Part shown: piece after piece, positions 7,762 to 17,108 of the stretch
Position numbering within the stretch: the first letter of the stretch is position 1
Layout of the letters: every line of letters starts with the position of its first letter
Source: Stenotrophomonas lactitubi
GTDB taxonomy: Bacteria > Pseudomonadota > Gammaproteobacteria > Xanthomonadales > Xanthomonadaceae
NCBI RefSeq assembly: GCF_002803515.1
Contig: NZ_PHQX01000001.1
Span: 2,046,001-2,110,000, forward strand
DNA length: 64,000 nucleotides
Reading direction: 5' to 3'
Notes under the pieces: model-generated
Database searches by the model: none
Seen by the model: only the letters and a program-made list of their open reading frames with translations
Told to the model about the DNA's origin: nothing
Made by a program: the position numbers and the translations under genes

Positions 7762-8438
7762 GGCTGGACCTCTCGATGCACAGGGCGGGCCGGTGAGCGT
7801 GTCGGTGGCTTGCAGTCTTCGGCAGGAGCTTCGGCGCCGAAACGCACGGCTTCCTCTTCCCACAGCTTGTCCATCGCCTCGGCCGTATCGTCGCGGGGCT
7901 CTTCGCTGGCGCGTTGCCGCAGCGCCTCCAGGTTGACCTTGCCGTCGCCGGCCTCCACCAGGATCTCCAGCAGCGGCACATGTGGCAGCTCGCGCTCGGC
8001 GGCGCGCGCGGCCAGCATCCCGGCGATGTGGCCGATGTGGTGCAGCCACTCCCGCGCCTCTGCCTCAGGACGATGCGCCAGGAACTCCAGCAACAGCGGC
8101 AGGTAGTCCGGCAGTTCGCGTGCATCCAGCTCGAAGCCGTGCTTGCGGTAGGTTTCCACCAGATCGACCATGGCCTGGCCACGGTCACGCGATTCGCCGT
8201 GGATGTGTTCGAACAGCAGCAGGCTCATCGAACGGCCGCGGTCGAAGGTTGCCAGCCACGCGGCCTGCGCATCCAGCGGATCGCTGTCCAGCAACTGCTG
8301 CACGAAGCCGCGCAGCTGCCTGCGCCGCGTCGGCGTCAGTGCCACCTCGTCACAGGCCGCCAGCAGTTCCCCGCCGTGCTGCCACAGTTCCTCGCGGGGG
8401 TAATCCAGCAGCACCCCCACCAGCTTCAGAACGCTCAT
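7758..8438 (-). CDS. narJ: Nitrate reductase assembly chaperone NarJ
   Basis: Cytoplasmic chaperone (226 residues) that delivers Moco to NarG and guides NarGH to the membrane; it is not part of the final enzyme. Family features are the LLDYPREELWQH start, the all-helical build, SMSLLLFEHIHGESRDRGQAMVDL in part (about residues 70-93) and the ELPDYLPLLLEFLA helix. The start overlaps the narH stop as TGATG, with a full AAGGAGG seven bases upstream. The end overlaps narI by four bases, so the genes are translationally coupled. Confidence 0.95.
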   Translation of the reverse strand: MSVLKLVGVLLDYPREELWQHGGELLAACDEVALTPTRRRQLRGFVQQLLDSDPLDAQAAWLATFDRGRSMSLLLFEHIHGESRDRGQAMVDLVETYRKHGFELDARELPDYLPLLLEFLAHRPEAEAREWLHHIGHIAGMLAARAAERELPHVPLLEILVEAGDGKVNLEALRQRASEEPRDDTAEAMDKLWEEEAVRFGAEAPAEDCKPPTRSPARPVHREVQP

Positions 8439-9982
8439 CAGACCACCTCCTTGCGGCGGTGGTTGGGCCCGTTGTTCACCACGAAGCTGGTGCTCTTGCG
8501 CTGCCCGAACAGGTCGGCCGGGCTGTCGCCGTTGCAGCCGTTGCCGAAGGTGAAGCCGCAGCCGCCGCGTTCGCCGAACGCGTCGTTGGCGTACTCGCGG
8601 TGAGCGCTGGGAATCACGAAACGGTCCTCGTAGTTGGCAATGGCCAGGTAGCGGTACATCTCTTCAACCTGGGCCACGGTCAGTCCGGCCTGGTCCAGCA
8701 CAGCGGTGTCCTCAACGCCGTCCACGTTCTTGGCCCGGCGCCAGGCGCGCATCGCCATCAGGCGTTCCAGCGCACGCACCACCGGTGCCTCGTCACCGGC
8801 CGTCAGCATGTTGGCCAGGTAGCGCACCGGAATGCGCAGCGAGGCCACGTCCGGCAACTCGCCACTCATGCCGATGCGGCCACGTTCGGCGGCCGACTGG
8901 ATCGGCGACAACGGCGGCACATACCAGACCATCGGCAGCGTGCGGTACTCCGGGTGCAGCGGCAGGGCTAGCTTCCAGTCGATGGCCATCTTGTAGACCG
9001 GCGACTGCTTGGCCGATTCCAGCCAGCTGTCCGGAATGCCTTCCGCACGTGCGGCGGCAATCACCGCCGGGTCATGCGGGTCCAGGAAGATGTCCAGGTG
9101 GGCCTGGTACAGATCCTTTTCGGCGGCCACCGATGCGGCCTCGGCAATGCGGTCGGCGTCGTACAGCATCACGCCCAGGTAGCGGATGCGGCCGACACAG
9201 GTTTCCGAACAGATCGTCGGCTCACCCATCTCGATGCGCGGGTAGCAGAAGATGCACTTCTCAGACTTGCCGCTCTTCCAGTTGTAATAGATCTTCTTGT
9301 ACGGGCATGCCGACACGCACATGCGCCAGCCACGGCACTTGTCCTGGTCGATCAGCACGATGCCGTCTTCTTCGCGCTTGTAGATCGCGCCCGATGGGCA
9401 CGCCGACACGCACGCCGGGTTCAGGCAGTGCTCGCACAGGCGCGGCAGGTACATCATGAAGGTCTTTTCGAAGGCGCCGTAGATCTCCTTCTGCACTTCA
9501 TTGAAGTTGTAGTCTCGCGAGCGCTTGCTGAACTCCGAGCCCAGGATCTCCTCCCAGTTCGGGCCCCACTCGATCTTCTGCATGCGCTCGCCACTGATCA
9601 GCGAGCGCGGCCTTGCGGTCGGCTGGTGCTGGCTGTCCTTGGCGGTGTGCAGGTTCTGGTAGTCGAAGTCAAACGGCTCGTAGTAATCGTCGATCTGCGG
9701 CAGGTCCGGGTTGGCGAAGATCTTGGCCAGCATCCGCCAGCGACCGCCAGCGCGTGGCACCAGCTTGCCGCTGCCGGTACGCACCCAGCCGCCGTTCCAC
9801 TTCTCCTGGTTTTCCCATTCCTTCGGATAGCCGATGCCCGGCTTGGTTTCAACGTTGTTGAACCAGGCGTACTCGACACCCTCGCGCGAGGTCCAGACGT
9901 TCTTGCAGGTGATCGAGCAGGTGTGGCAGCCGATGCACTTGTCCAGGTTCAGCACCATCGCGATCTGTGCACGGACCTTCAT
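8438..9982 (-). CDS. narH: Respiratory nitrate reductase beta subunit NarH
   Basis: Iron-sulfur electron-transfer subunit of the membrane nitrate reductase, 514 residues. Four cysteine clusters are visible: CIGCHTCSITCKNVW near the N-terminus, CEHCLNPACVSACP, CRGWRMCVSACP and CIFCYPRIE with later CSETC. In the third cluster Trp replaces the second Cys (C-x2-W-x3-C), the known NarH feature that makes a 3Fe-4S centre. The ATG at 9982 gives the standard MKVRAQIAMVLNLDKC start and overlaps the narG stop by one base, with AAGGAGG upstream. That SD also writes the C-terminal KEVV of the preceding protein. Confidence 0.96.
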   Translation of the reverse strand: MKVRAQIAMVLNLDKCIGCHTCSITCKNVWTSREGVEYAWFNNVETKPGIGYPKEWENQEKWNGGWVRTGSGKLVPRAGGRWRMLAKIFANPDLPQIDDYYEPFDFDYQNLHTAKDSQHQPTARPRSLISGERMQKIEWGPNWEEILGSEFSKRSRDYNFNEVQKEIYGAFEKTFMMYLPRLCEHCLNPACVSACPSGAIYKREEDGIVLIDQDKCRGWRMCVSACPYKKIYYNWKSGKSEKCIFCYPRIEMGEPTICSETCVGRIRYLGVMLYDADRIAEAASVAAEKDLYQAHLDIFLDPHDPAVIAAARAEGIPDSWLESAKQSPVYKMAIDWKLALPLHPEYRTLPMVWYVPPLSPIQSAAERGRIGMSGELPDVASLRIPVRYLANMLTAGDEAPVVRALERLMAMRAWRRAKNVDGVEDTAVLDQAGLTVAQVEEMYRYLAIANYEDRFVIPSAHREYANDAFGERGGCGFTFGNGCNGDSPADLFGQRKSTSFVVNNGPNHRRKEVV

Positions 9983-12900
9983 CACACCACCTCCTTGGCG
10001 GCGGCCGGGACGGCCTCGCCATCCAGCCAATCCACCTTGTCCATCTTGCGCACGATCACGAACTCGTCGCGGTTGGTGCCGCAGGTGCCGTAGTAGTTGA
10101 AACCGTAGGCCAGCTGCGCGTAGCCACCGATCATGTGGGTCGGCTTGAGCACGATGCGGGTCACCGAGTTGTGGATGCCGCCGCGGGTACCGGAAATCTC
10201 CGAACCCGGTACGTTGATGATGCGTTCCTGGGCGTGGTACATCATCGCCATGCCCGGCATCACGCGCTGGCTGACCACCGCACGTGCGGCGATCGCGCCG
10301 TTGACGTTGAACAGCTCGATCCAGTCGTTGTCAACGATGCCGGCACTGTGCGCGTCGTCCTCGCTGATCCACACGATCGGGCCACCGCGCGACAGCGTCT
10401 GCATGATCAGGTTGTCGCTGTAGGTGCTGTGGATGCCCCACTTCTGGTGCGGGGTGATCCAGTTCAGCACGATCTCCTTGTTGCCGTTCGAGCGCTGGTT
10501 GAGCAGCGGCTCGATGGTGCGGGTGTTGACCGGCGGCCGGTAGCTCATGAAGGCCTCGCCGAAGTCGATCATCCACTCATGGTCCTGGTAGAACTGCTGG
10601 CGGCCGGTCACCGTGCGCCACGGAATCAGCTCGTGCACATTGGTGTAGCCCGCGTTGTAGCTGACGTTGTCGTCTTCCAGCCCGGACCAGATCGGCGAGG
10701 AGATGATCTTGCGCGGCTGCGCCTGGATGTCACGGAAGCGGATCGCCTCGTGCTCCTTGCCCACCGCCAGATGGGTGTGCTCGCGGCCGGTGAAGCCGCC
10801 CAGCGATTCCCAGGCCTTCACCGCCACATGGCCATTGGTTTCCGGGGCCAGGTGCAGGATCACTTCGGCCGCGTCGATCGCGGTCGAGATGGCCGGCCGG
10901 CCCTGGCTGACGCCCTCCTCGTGCACGGTGTGGTTCAACTTGCCGAGGAACTCCACCTCGTGCTTCGTGTCCCAGTTCATGCCCTTGCCACCATTGCCGT
11001 GCTTGTCCAGCAGCGGCCCCAGCGAGGTGAACTTGCGATACAGGTTCGGGTAATCGCGCTCCACCACCGTCATCGACGGCATGGTCTGGCCGGGGATGGC
11101 CTCGCACTCGCCCTTCTTCCAGTCGGCCACGCCGAACGGCATGCCCAGCTCGTTGGGGGTGTCGTGCAGGGTCGGCACCAGCACCAGGTCCTTCTCCACC
11201 CCCAGCACGCCGGGCGCCATTTCGCTTACGGTGCGCGCAACCTCCTTGAAGATGTCCCAGTCACTGCGCGATTCCCACGCCGGGTCCACCGCCTTCGACA
11301 GCGGATGGATGAACGGATGCATGTCCGAGGTGTTGAGATCGTCCTTCTCGTACCAGGTGGCCGTCGGCAGCACGATGTCCGAATACAACGCGGTGGTACA
11401 CATGCGGAAGTCCAGCGTCACCAGCAGGTCGAGCTTGCCTTCCGGCGCCTCGTCGCGCCACTTCACTTCCTCCGGCTTCACCGCCCCCATCTCGCCCAGG
11501 TCCTTGCCCTGCAGGCCGTGGCGGGTACCCAGCAGGTGCCGCAGCATGTACTCGTGGCCCTTGCCCGACGAACCCAGCAGGTTCGAGCGCCAGATGAACA
11601 TCATCCGTGGGTGGTTCTGCTGCGCGTCCGGATCGGCAAAGGCGAAGTCCAGCGAACCGTCCTTGAACTTGCCCAGTGCGTAATCGGCAGGGGCCACGCC
11701 GGCCGCTTCGGCCTCGCGCACCAGCTGCAGCGGATTGCGGTCAAGCTGCGGCGCGCATGGCAACCAGCCCATGCGCACGGCGCGCAGGTTCAGGTCGGCC
11801 AGACTGCCGCTGTACTTGCTGGCGTCGGCCAGCGGTGACAGCAGCTCGTCCACCTGCAGCTTCTCGTAGCGCCACTGCCCGGTGTTGAAGTAGAAGAACG
11901 ACGTACCGTTCATATGGCGCGGCGGCTTGCTCCAGTCCAGGCCGAACGCCAGCGGCTGCCAGCCGGTCTGCGGGCGCAGCTTTTCCTGGCCCACGTAGTG
12001 CGCCCAGCCGCCACCGGTCTGGCCCACGCAACCGCACATGATCAACATGTTGATCAGGCCGCGGTAGTTCATGTCGTTGTGGAACCAGTGGTTCATGCCC
12101 GCGCCGACGATGATCATCGAGCGGCCATGGGTCTTGTCGGCGGTACGCGCGAACTCGCGGGCGATCTCGATCACCTCGCCACGCGGCACGCCGGTGATGC
12201 GTTCCTGCCAGGCCGGCGTGCCCGGCACGTTCTCATCGAAGCTCGTGGCGACATTGGCGCCGCCGAAACCGCGGTCCACGCCGTACTGCGCCAGCAGCAG
12301 GTCATAGACCGTCGCCACCAGGGTCTCGCTGCCATCGGCCGTGGCCAGGCGGCGCACCGGGATGTTGCGGTCCAGTACTTCCTCGGCCGGGGCGGCCGTC
12401 CAGCCGTCACTCTCGATGCCACCGAAATACGGGAAGCTGACCGCCTCGATGCCATCGTTGGCATCGGACAGGCTCAAGCGCAGGCGCGTATCCGCCCCGT
12501 TGCTGGCCTTCTCCTCGATGTTCCAGCGACCCTTTTCGCCCCAGCGGAAACCGATCGAACCGTTCGGCACCACGATCTGGCCACTGGTCTCGTCGTAAGC
12601 GAGGGTCTTCCAGTCCGGGTTGTTGGCCTCGCCCAATCCACCCAGCTCACTGGCGCGCAGGAAACGCCCGGCCACCAGGCGGCCGTCGGCGCGACGCTCC
12701 AGGCGCACCAGCATCGGCATGTCCGAGTACTGGCGGCAGTAGTCCTGGAAGTACTGCGACGGTGAATCGACATGGAACTCGCGCAGGATCACGTGACCAA
12801 AGGCGAACGCCAACGCGGCGTCGGTGCCCTGCTTCGGGTGCAGCCAGTGATCGGTCAGCTTGGCCAGCTCGGAATAGTCCGGGCAGATCGAGACCGTCTT

Positions 12901-13725
12901 GGTGCCGTTGTAGCGCGCCTCGGTGAAGAAGTGCGCATCGGGTGTACGCGTCTGCGGCACGTTCGAGCCCCAGGCGATGATGTAGCGGCTGTTGTACCAG
13001 TCAGCCGATTCGGGCACGTCGGTCTGCTCGCCCCAGACCTGCGGCGAAGCCGGCGGCAGATCGCAATACCAGTCATAGAAGGACAGGCAGGCACCGCCCA
13101 GCAGCGACAGGTAACGCGCACCGGCGGCGTAGGACACCATCGACATCGCCGGAATCGGCGAGAAGCCGACCACGCGGTCCGGTCCGTACTGCTTCACCGT
13201 ATACAGGTTGGAGGCCGCGATGATCTCGTTGGCCTCTTCCCAGTTCAGCCGCACGAAACCACCCATGCCGCGCCGGGTCTTGTACGAGCGCGCCTTTTCC
13301 TTGTCCTCCACGATGCTGGCCCACGCATCCACTGGCCCCTGGGTCCTGCGCGCTTCGCGCCACAGGCGCAGCAGCGTGCCGCGGATCAGCGGGTACTTCA
13401 GTCGGTTGGCGCTGTAGAGGTACCAGGAATAGCTGGCGCCACGCGGGCAGCCACGCGGTTCGTGGTTGGGCAGGTCCGGGCGCGTGCGCGGGTAATCGGT
13501 CTGCTGGGTTTCCCAGGTCACCAGGCCATTCTTGACGTAGATCTTCCAACTGCACGAACCGGTGCAGTTCACACCGTGGGTTGAACGCACGATCTTGTCG
13601 TACTGCCAGCGCTGGCGGTAACTGTTCTCCCAGTCACGGCCTTCGCTCTTGGCAAACCCATGGCCATCGGCAAAGGGCTGGGGGTCACGCTTGAAGAACT
13701 GCAAGCGATCAAGGAAATAACTCAT
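9982..13725 (-). CDS. narG: Respiratory nitrate reductase alpha subunit NarG
   Basis: Catalytic subunit reducing nitrate to nitrite at a bis-MGD molybdenum centre on the cytoplasmic side of the membrane. The 1247 residues match the usual length exactly. The FS0 cluster ligands sit at His50, Cys54, Cys58 and Cys93 (HGVNCTGSC, RGCPRG), the numbering known from E. coli. The YIIAWGSNVPQTRTPDAHF segment (about residue 240) lies after the region of the Mo-ligating Asp. No twin-arginine signal is present, as expected for a cytoplasmic NarG. GGGAG precedes the ATG by seven bases. It follows narK by 69 bases and is probably read from the FNR-controlled narK promoter. Confidence 0.97.
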   Translation of the reverse strand: MSYFLDRLQFFKRDPQPFADGHGFAKSEGRDWENSYRQRWQYDKIVRSTHGVNCTGSCSWKIYVKNGLVTWETQQTDYPRTRPDLPNHEPRGCPRGASYSWYLYSANRLKYPLIRGTLLRLWREARRTQGPVDAWASIVEDKEKARSYKTRRGMGGFVRLNWEEANEIIAASNLYTVKQYGPDRVVGFSPIPAMSMVSYAAGARYLSLLGGACLSFYDWYCDLPPASPQVWGEQTDVPESADWYNSRYIIAWGSNVPQTRTPDAHFFTEARYNGTKTVSICPDYSELAKLTDHWLHPKQGTDAALAFAFGHVILREFHVDSPSQYFQDYCRQYSDMPMLVRLERRADGRLVAGRFLRASELGGLGEANNPDWKTLAYDETSGQIVVPNGSIGFRWGEKGRWNIEEKASNGADTRLRLSLSDANDGIEAVSFPYFGGIESDGWTAAPAEEVLDRNIPVRRLATADGSETLVATVYDLLLAQYGVDRGFGGANVATSFDENVPGTPAWQERITGVPRGEVIEIAREFARTADKTHGRSMIIVGAGMNHWFHNDMNYRGLINMLIMCGCVGQTGGGWAHYVGQEKLRPQTGWQPLAFGLDWSKPPRHMNGTSFFYFNTGQWRYEKLQVDELLSPLADASKYSGSLADLNLRAVRMGWLPCAPQLDRNPLQLVREAEAAGVAPADYALGKFKDGSLDFAFADPDAQQNHPRMMFIWRSNLLGSSGKGHEYMLRHLLGTRHGLQGKDLGEMGAVKPEEVKWRDEAPEGKLDLLVTLDFRMCTTALYSDIVLPTATWYEKDDLNTSDMHPFIHPLSKAVDPAWESRSDWDIFKEVARTVSEMAPGVLGVEKDLVLVPTLHDTPNELGMPFGVADWKKGECEAIPGQTMPSMTVVERDYPNLYRKFTSLGPLLDKHGNGGKGMNWDTKHEVEFLGKLNHTVHEEGVSQGRPAISTAIDAAEVILHLAPETNGHVAVKAWESLGGFTGREHTHLAVGKEHEAIRFRDIQAQPRKIISSPIWSGLEDDNVSYNAGYTNVHELIPWRTVTGRQQFYQDHEWMIDFGEAFMSYRPPVNTRTIEPLLNQRSNGNKEIVLNWITPHQKWGIHSTYSDNLIMQTLSRGGPIVWISEDDAHSAGIVDNDWIELFNVNGAIAARAVVSQRVMPGMAMMYHAQERIINVPGSEISGTRGGIHNSVTRIVLKPTHMIGGYAQLAYGFNYYGTCGTNRDEFVIVRKMDKVDWLDGEAVPAAAKEVV

Positions 13726-13794
13726 CGGGGGTCTCCCTTTGCGGACATCTGCATCGTGGCTGTGTGTGTCATCTGGCTGCGGTGCGTTTTCATG

Positions 13795-15213
13795 TCAGCA
13801 AGGCGTCTCTGCGCCGCGCCGGTAGTACCACCACCAGGTCACGGCCAGGCAGGTGACATAGAAAACGACGAACCCGTACAGCGCCATGTCGGGGCTGCCG
13901 GTCAACGTGATCGAAGAGCCGTAGCTCTTGGGAATGAAGAAGCCGCCGTAGGCACCGATCGCACCGGAGAAGCCCACGACCGCGGCCGACTCGATGCTGG
14001 CCTGGTGCGCCGACGCGGCCTTGCCTTCCGCATTGGCACCTGCCGACAGGCGCTCATGCAGCGTGCGGAAGATCACCGGGATCATGCGGAAGGTGGTGCC
14101 GTTGCCGATGCCACTGAGCACGAACAGCGCCATGAAGCTGAAGAGGAAGCCGTAGAAATTGCCGCCCTGGCCATCGCTGGGCAGGAAATGCAGCACGCCG
14201 AACACCGCTGCGATCATCAGCGCGAACACCCAGAACGTCAGCCGCGCACCGCCCCAGCGGTCAGCCATGCTGCCGCCCACCGAGCGCATCAGCGCACCCA
14301 GCAACGGGCCGATGAAGGCGTAGGCCAGCGGGTTCACGGCGGGGAACTGGCTCTTCACCAGCATCGGGAAGCCGGCCGAGAAACCGATGTAGGAACCGAA
14401 GGTGCCGATGTACAACCAGCACATCAGCCAGTTGTGCTTGCGGCGGAAAATCACCGCCTGTTCGGCGAACGAGGAGCGGGCGCTGGTCAGGTCATTCATG
14501 CCGAACCAGGCCGCCACCGCGCAGATCGCAATGGCCGGCACCCAGATGAAGCCGGCATTCTGCAGGTACAGCGGAGCACCCCCCTCCACCACCGGCTGCG
14601 GTGCACCACCGAGGGCACCAAACACGCCCACCGTGATCACCAGCGGGATCACCGCCTGTGCCACCGACACGCCGACATTGCCCAGGCCGGCATTCAGGCC
14701 CAGCGCCAGGCCCTGCTTCTGCTTGGGATAGAAGAAGGAAATGTTGGACATCGACGAGGAGAAGTTCGCCCCACCAAAGCCACACAGGATCGCAATCACC
14801 ACGAACACCCAGTAAGGCGTCGCCGGGTTCTGCACCGCAAAGCCAAGCCAGATCGTCGGTGCCAGCAGTGATGCGGTGGACAGCGCCGTCCATCGGCGAC
14901 CGCCAAAGATCGGAATCACGAACGAATAGAAGATGCGCAGCGTCGCGCCGGACAGGCTGGGCAGTGCCACCAGCCAGAACAACTGATCGGTGCTGAAGCC
15001 GAAGCCGATCTTCGGCAGGCTGATGGTCACCGCCGAGAACAGTACCCAGACCGAGAAGGCCAGCAGCAGCGAGGGAATGGAGATGACCAGGTTGCGGGTG
15101 GCGACCCGCTTGCCGGTGCGCTCCCAATAGCCGGGATCTTCCGGCGTCCAGTCGCTGATGACGCGACCAGGACTGGCAGTGCTGCGGACAACAGGATCGC
15201 TACCGACGGTCAT
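13795..15213 (-). CDS. narK: Nitrate/nitrite antiporter NarK, E. coli type
   Basis: Inner-membrane nitrate/nitrite porter of the major facilitator family, 472 residues. The N-terminal SDWTPEDPGYWERTGKRVA region, the FGGRRWTALST loop, the nitrate-signature GFGGANFSSSMSNISFFYP and the later GIGNGTTFRMIPVIFR follow E. coli NarK closely, so nitrate/nitrite exchange is likely. ATG at 15213 is preferred: TTGGAG lies six bases upstream, while the earlier in-frame codon is a TTG that is part of that SD. It is first in the narK-narGHJI-ppiC-narK2 run and has a perfect FNR box 96 bases upstream. Confidence 0.93.
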   Translation of the reverse strand: MTVGSDPVVRSTASPGRVISDWTPEDPGYWERTGKRVATRNLVISIPSLLLAFSVWVLFSAVTISLPKIGFGFSTDQLFWLVALPSLSGATLRIFYSFVIPIFGGRRWTALSTASLLAPTIWLGFAVQNPATPYWVFVVIAILCGFGGANFSSSMSNISFFYPKQKQGLALGLNAGLGNVGVSVAQAVIPLVITVGVFGALGGAPQPVVEGGAPLYLQNAGFIWVPAIAICAVAAWFGMNDLTSARSSFAEQAVIFRRKHNWLMCWLYIGTFGSYIGFSAGFPMLVKSQFPAVNPLAYAFIGPLLGALMRSVGGSMADRWGGARLTFWVFALMIAAVFGVLHFLPSDGQGGNFYGFLFSFMALFVLSGIGNGTTFRMIPVIFRTLHERLSAGANAEGKAASAHQASIESAAVVGFSGAIGAYGGFFIPKSYGSSITLTGSPDMALYGFVVFYVTCLAVTWWWYYRRGAETPC

Positions 15214-15308
15214 ACATGGCTCCAAGGCTGTGGAATGACGTGGGTACTGCTTTCAAGTTGTAACCCGTCGTCATGCAGCCATTAGGCCGTGCAGCAGTAA
15301 CGACGGGG

Positions 15309-15322
15309 TTGATCTGGATCAA
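15309..15322 (-). promoter_or_regulatory. Perfect FNR/ANR box before narK
   Basis: TTGATCTGGATCAA, an exact match to TTGAT-N4-ATCAA (self-complementary arms), 96 bases before the narK ATG in the gap between narK and the DUF7009 gene. It should place the whole nar operon under anaerobic activation. I could not identify NarL heptamers with confidence. Confidence 0.8.
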
Positions 15323-15357
15323 TCAGGCGCGGGTTTCCCCCTCGCCCCTGACAAATG

Positions 15358-15723
15358 TCAAACCGATGATGCGGAACTGCGGCGCGTCACCCCGCGCTGG
15401 CGCACGCTGTCGCGCACATCCACATCGAACTGCAGCTGCAGCGTGGTGCCGTCATCCAGATACAGCGCAGAGGCCAAGCCATCGCGGCACGGCAGGCGCC
15501 CGGCAAGATCCTCCACCGATGACCGTGGCAGCACCAGCCGGCAATCGGTACCGCTGTCGAGCAGCACGGCCGATTCGCCACCATGCAGCGAAACAGCCGT
15601 ACCCCAGCCGCCACTGCCGCCGAACCGGGTCACGTTCTCCACCGTCTCACCGGCCAGCAGCTGGGCCAGTTCGGCTTCGTCCAGGCGCAGGCGCATTGTC
15701 TGTTCTTGCAGCTGCACCTTCAT
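15358..15723 (-). CDS. DUF7009-like small protein
   Basis: A 121-residue protein starting MKVQLQEQTMRLRLDEAELAQL and continuing to a VTRFGG stretch, the beginning typical of DUF7009 proteins (a short beta strand followed by a helix that reads L/K-x-E-x-x-x-L). There is no signal peptide or membrane span. Its start overlaps the mobA stop (TCATG), so it is probably the last gene of the Moco operon. The function is unknown; a role tied to molybdopterin or nar use can only be inferred from position. Confidence 0.65.
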   Translation of the reverse strand: MKVQLQEQTMRLRLDEAELAQLLAGETVENVTRFGGSGGWGTAVSLHGGESAVLLDSGTDCRLVLPRSSVEDLAGRLPCRDGLASALYLDDGTTLQLQFDVDVRDSVRQRGVTRRSSASSV

Positions 15724-16268
15724 GAGGCAACGTCCTCCCATTGGGTGGGGGTATTGCAGTTGACCAGGGCGCTTTCATCAGCGTGGGCCAGGCGCAGGGT
15801 CTGCGCGTCCAGCCGGTGTTGCAGGGCCTGCAGGGAACGCGGACCGAGGGGATCGTGGATCATGTTTTCGAGGATCGTGCGACTTTCATTGTCCACATTA
15901 AACAGCATCGGAAGCGGATGCCCGTCAAAGATCGTGCAAGCGCTGCGATGCCCGTCACGCAATTGCCGCAGCAGATCCGGGGTCAGACGGGGCGTATCCA
16001 CCGGCACCACCCAAGCGGGGCCATCGGGCATCTGCATTGCCACGCTGAACAGGCCGCCCAGCGGCCCGCACCGTGTGATCTGGTCGGGCACGCCGCCGAA
16101 GGCCGGGTAGCGTCCGCTCACCCAAACACGGTCTGCCCCGGCCAGCCGCAACGTGCCGCGCATGTGCTCCAGCAGCGTGCGCCCCTGCCAGGGCAGCAGC
16201 GCCTTGTCGCGGCCCATGCGGCTGGACAGGCCACCGGCCAGCACGATGCCGGCGATGGTCGTGTTCAC
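15720..16268 (-). CDS. mobA: Molybdenum cofactor guanylyltransferase MobA
   Basis: Attaches GMP to Mo-molybdopterin, giving the MGD form required by NarG. The 182 residues begin TTIAGIVLAGGLSSRMGRDKALLPW, the nucleotide-binding LAGG-x-S-x-RMG-x-DK signature. Later segments include RCGPLGGLFSV and the metal-binding Asp in VVPVDTP. The start is a GTG at 16268, eight bases after GGAG and just before the conserved strand; the longer frame would read through a REP palindrome. A 90-base gap with that REP separates it from moaE. Confidence 0.92.
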   Translation of the reverse strand: MNTTIAGIVLAGGLSSRMGRDKALLPWQGRTLLEHMRGTLRLAGADRVWVSGRYPAFGGVPDQITRCGPLGGLFSVAMQMPDGPAWVVPVDTPRLTPDLLRQLRDGHRSACTIFDGHPLPMLFNVDNESRTILENMIHDPLGPRSLQALQHRLDAQTLRLAHADESALVNCNTPTQWEDVAS

Positions 16269-16278
16269 GCGGAAAACT

Positions 16279-16359
16279 CCAGTAGAGCCACGCCATGCGT
16301 GGCTGCCCCTGCCGGGCGCGACGGGAAGGCCCCATCCACGCATGGCGTGGATCTACTGG
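16279..16359. repeat. SMAG-type REP pair between moaE and mobA
   Basis: Inverted copies CCAGTAGAGCCACGCCATGC (from 16279) and its complement up to 16359, each itself a GCCACGC/GCGTGG hairpin. It ends two bases from the moaE stop codon, so it can fold at the moaE transcript end inside the Moco operon. Confidence 0.8.
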
Positions 16360-16361
16360 GG

Positions 16362-16841
16362 TCAATGGTGGTGCTCATGTGCCGGTTCACTGTCGGCGTG
16401 GCATAGCGTGCAGCCTTCGCTCCACTCGCTGTCGCCGTCTTCGTAATGTTCCTGTTTCCAGATCGGGCACTGGTGTTTCACCGCCTCGATCAGCTGCCGG
16501 CACGCGCGGAACGCTTCATCACGGTGCGGGCTGCCTGCGGCCACCACCACCGCCACATCGCCAATGCCCAAGCGGCCCTTGGCATGTGCCACGTACAACT
16601 TCAGCTTCGGCCCGAACGTCGCCTCGATCTCCGCCGCCACGCGCTGGATCTCGTTCAGCACCAGCGGTTCGAACAGGTCGTAGGTGATGCCGGTCACGGG
16701 CCGCCCCACATTGAAGTCGCGCACCTTGCCGATGAACACATCGATGCCGCCGAATGCCGGGTCGGACACCGCTGCGATGCCCTCGGCCGGATCGATGGCG
16801 CGCTGCGCGCGGTCCACCACTTTCGCAGTCACGTTGCTCAT
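16362..16841 (-). CDS. moaE: Molybdopterin synthase catalytic subunit MoaE
   Basis: Large subunit of molybdopterin synthase, which with thiocarboxylated MoaD puts the dithiolene sulfurs on cPMP. The 159 residues show FIGKVRDFN in place of the usual FxGxVR, then HAKGRLGIGDVAVVVA, SPHRDEAF and the catalytic KHQCPIWKQEHY with the essential lysines. The C-terminal end is unusual: CTLCHADSEPAHEHHH, a Cys/His-rich tail suggestive of metal binding, beyond the standard fold. It starts three bases after moaD. Confidence 0.94.
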   Translation of the reverse strand: MSNVTAKVVDRAQRAIDPAEGIAAVSDPAFGGIDVFIGKVRDFNVGRPVTGITYDLFEPLVLNEIQRVAAEIEATFGPKLKLYVAHAKGRLGIGDVAVVVAAGSPHRDEAFRACRQLIEAVKHQCPIWKQEHYEDGDSEWSEGCTLCHADSEPAHEHHH

Positions 16842-16844
16842 CGC

Positions 16845-17108
16845 TCAGCCCCCACTCACCGGCGGCAGGATCGCCACCTTGCCATCGGCGGGCAGCGCGT
16901 CGTGGTCACGCAGCACGCGCTGCTGGTCGGCAAAAGCCGAATAGTCCAGCAACCCGGCGCGGAAACCGGGAAAGCGCACCGGCAACAGCTCACGCAACGC
17001 CTGGCGCAGATCGGCCACGGTGCCGCCGGCCACCTCCAGCGCGATCTCGCGGCTGGCATCCAGATCGGAAAACGCACCGAACAACTGCAGATTCACCTGT
17101 TTCATCAT
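16845..17108 (-). CDS. moaD: Molybdopterin synthase sulfur carrier MoaD
   Basis: Ubiquitin-like sulfur carrier (87 residues) ending ILPPVSGG; the terminal GG is adenylated by MoeB-type enzymes and converted to a thiocarboxylate. The start ATG overlaps the moeA stop as ATGA. A second methionine follows immediately. MoaD and MoaE are adjacent in the same operon, as their protein complex predicts. Confidence 0.92.
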   Translation of the reverse strand: MMKQVNLQLFGAFSDLDASREIALEVAGGTVADLRQALRELLPVRFPGFRAGLLDYSAFADQQRVLRDHDALPADGKVAILPPVSGG

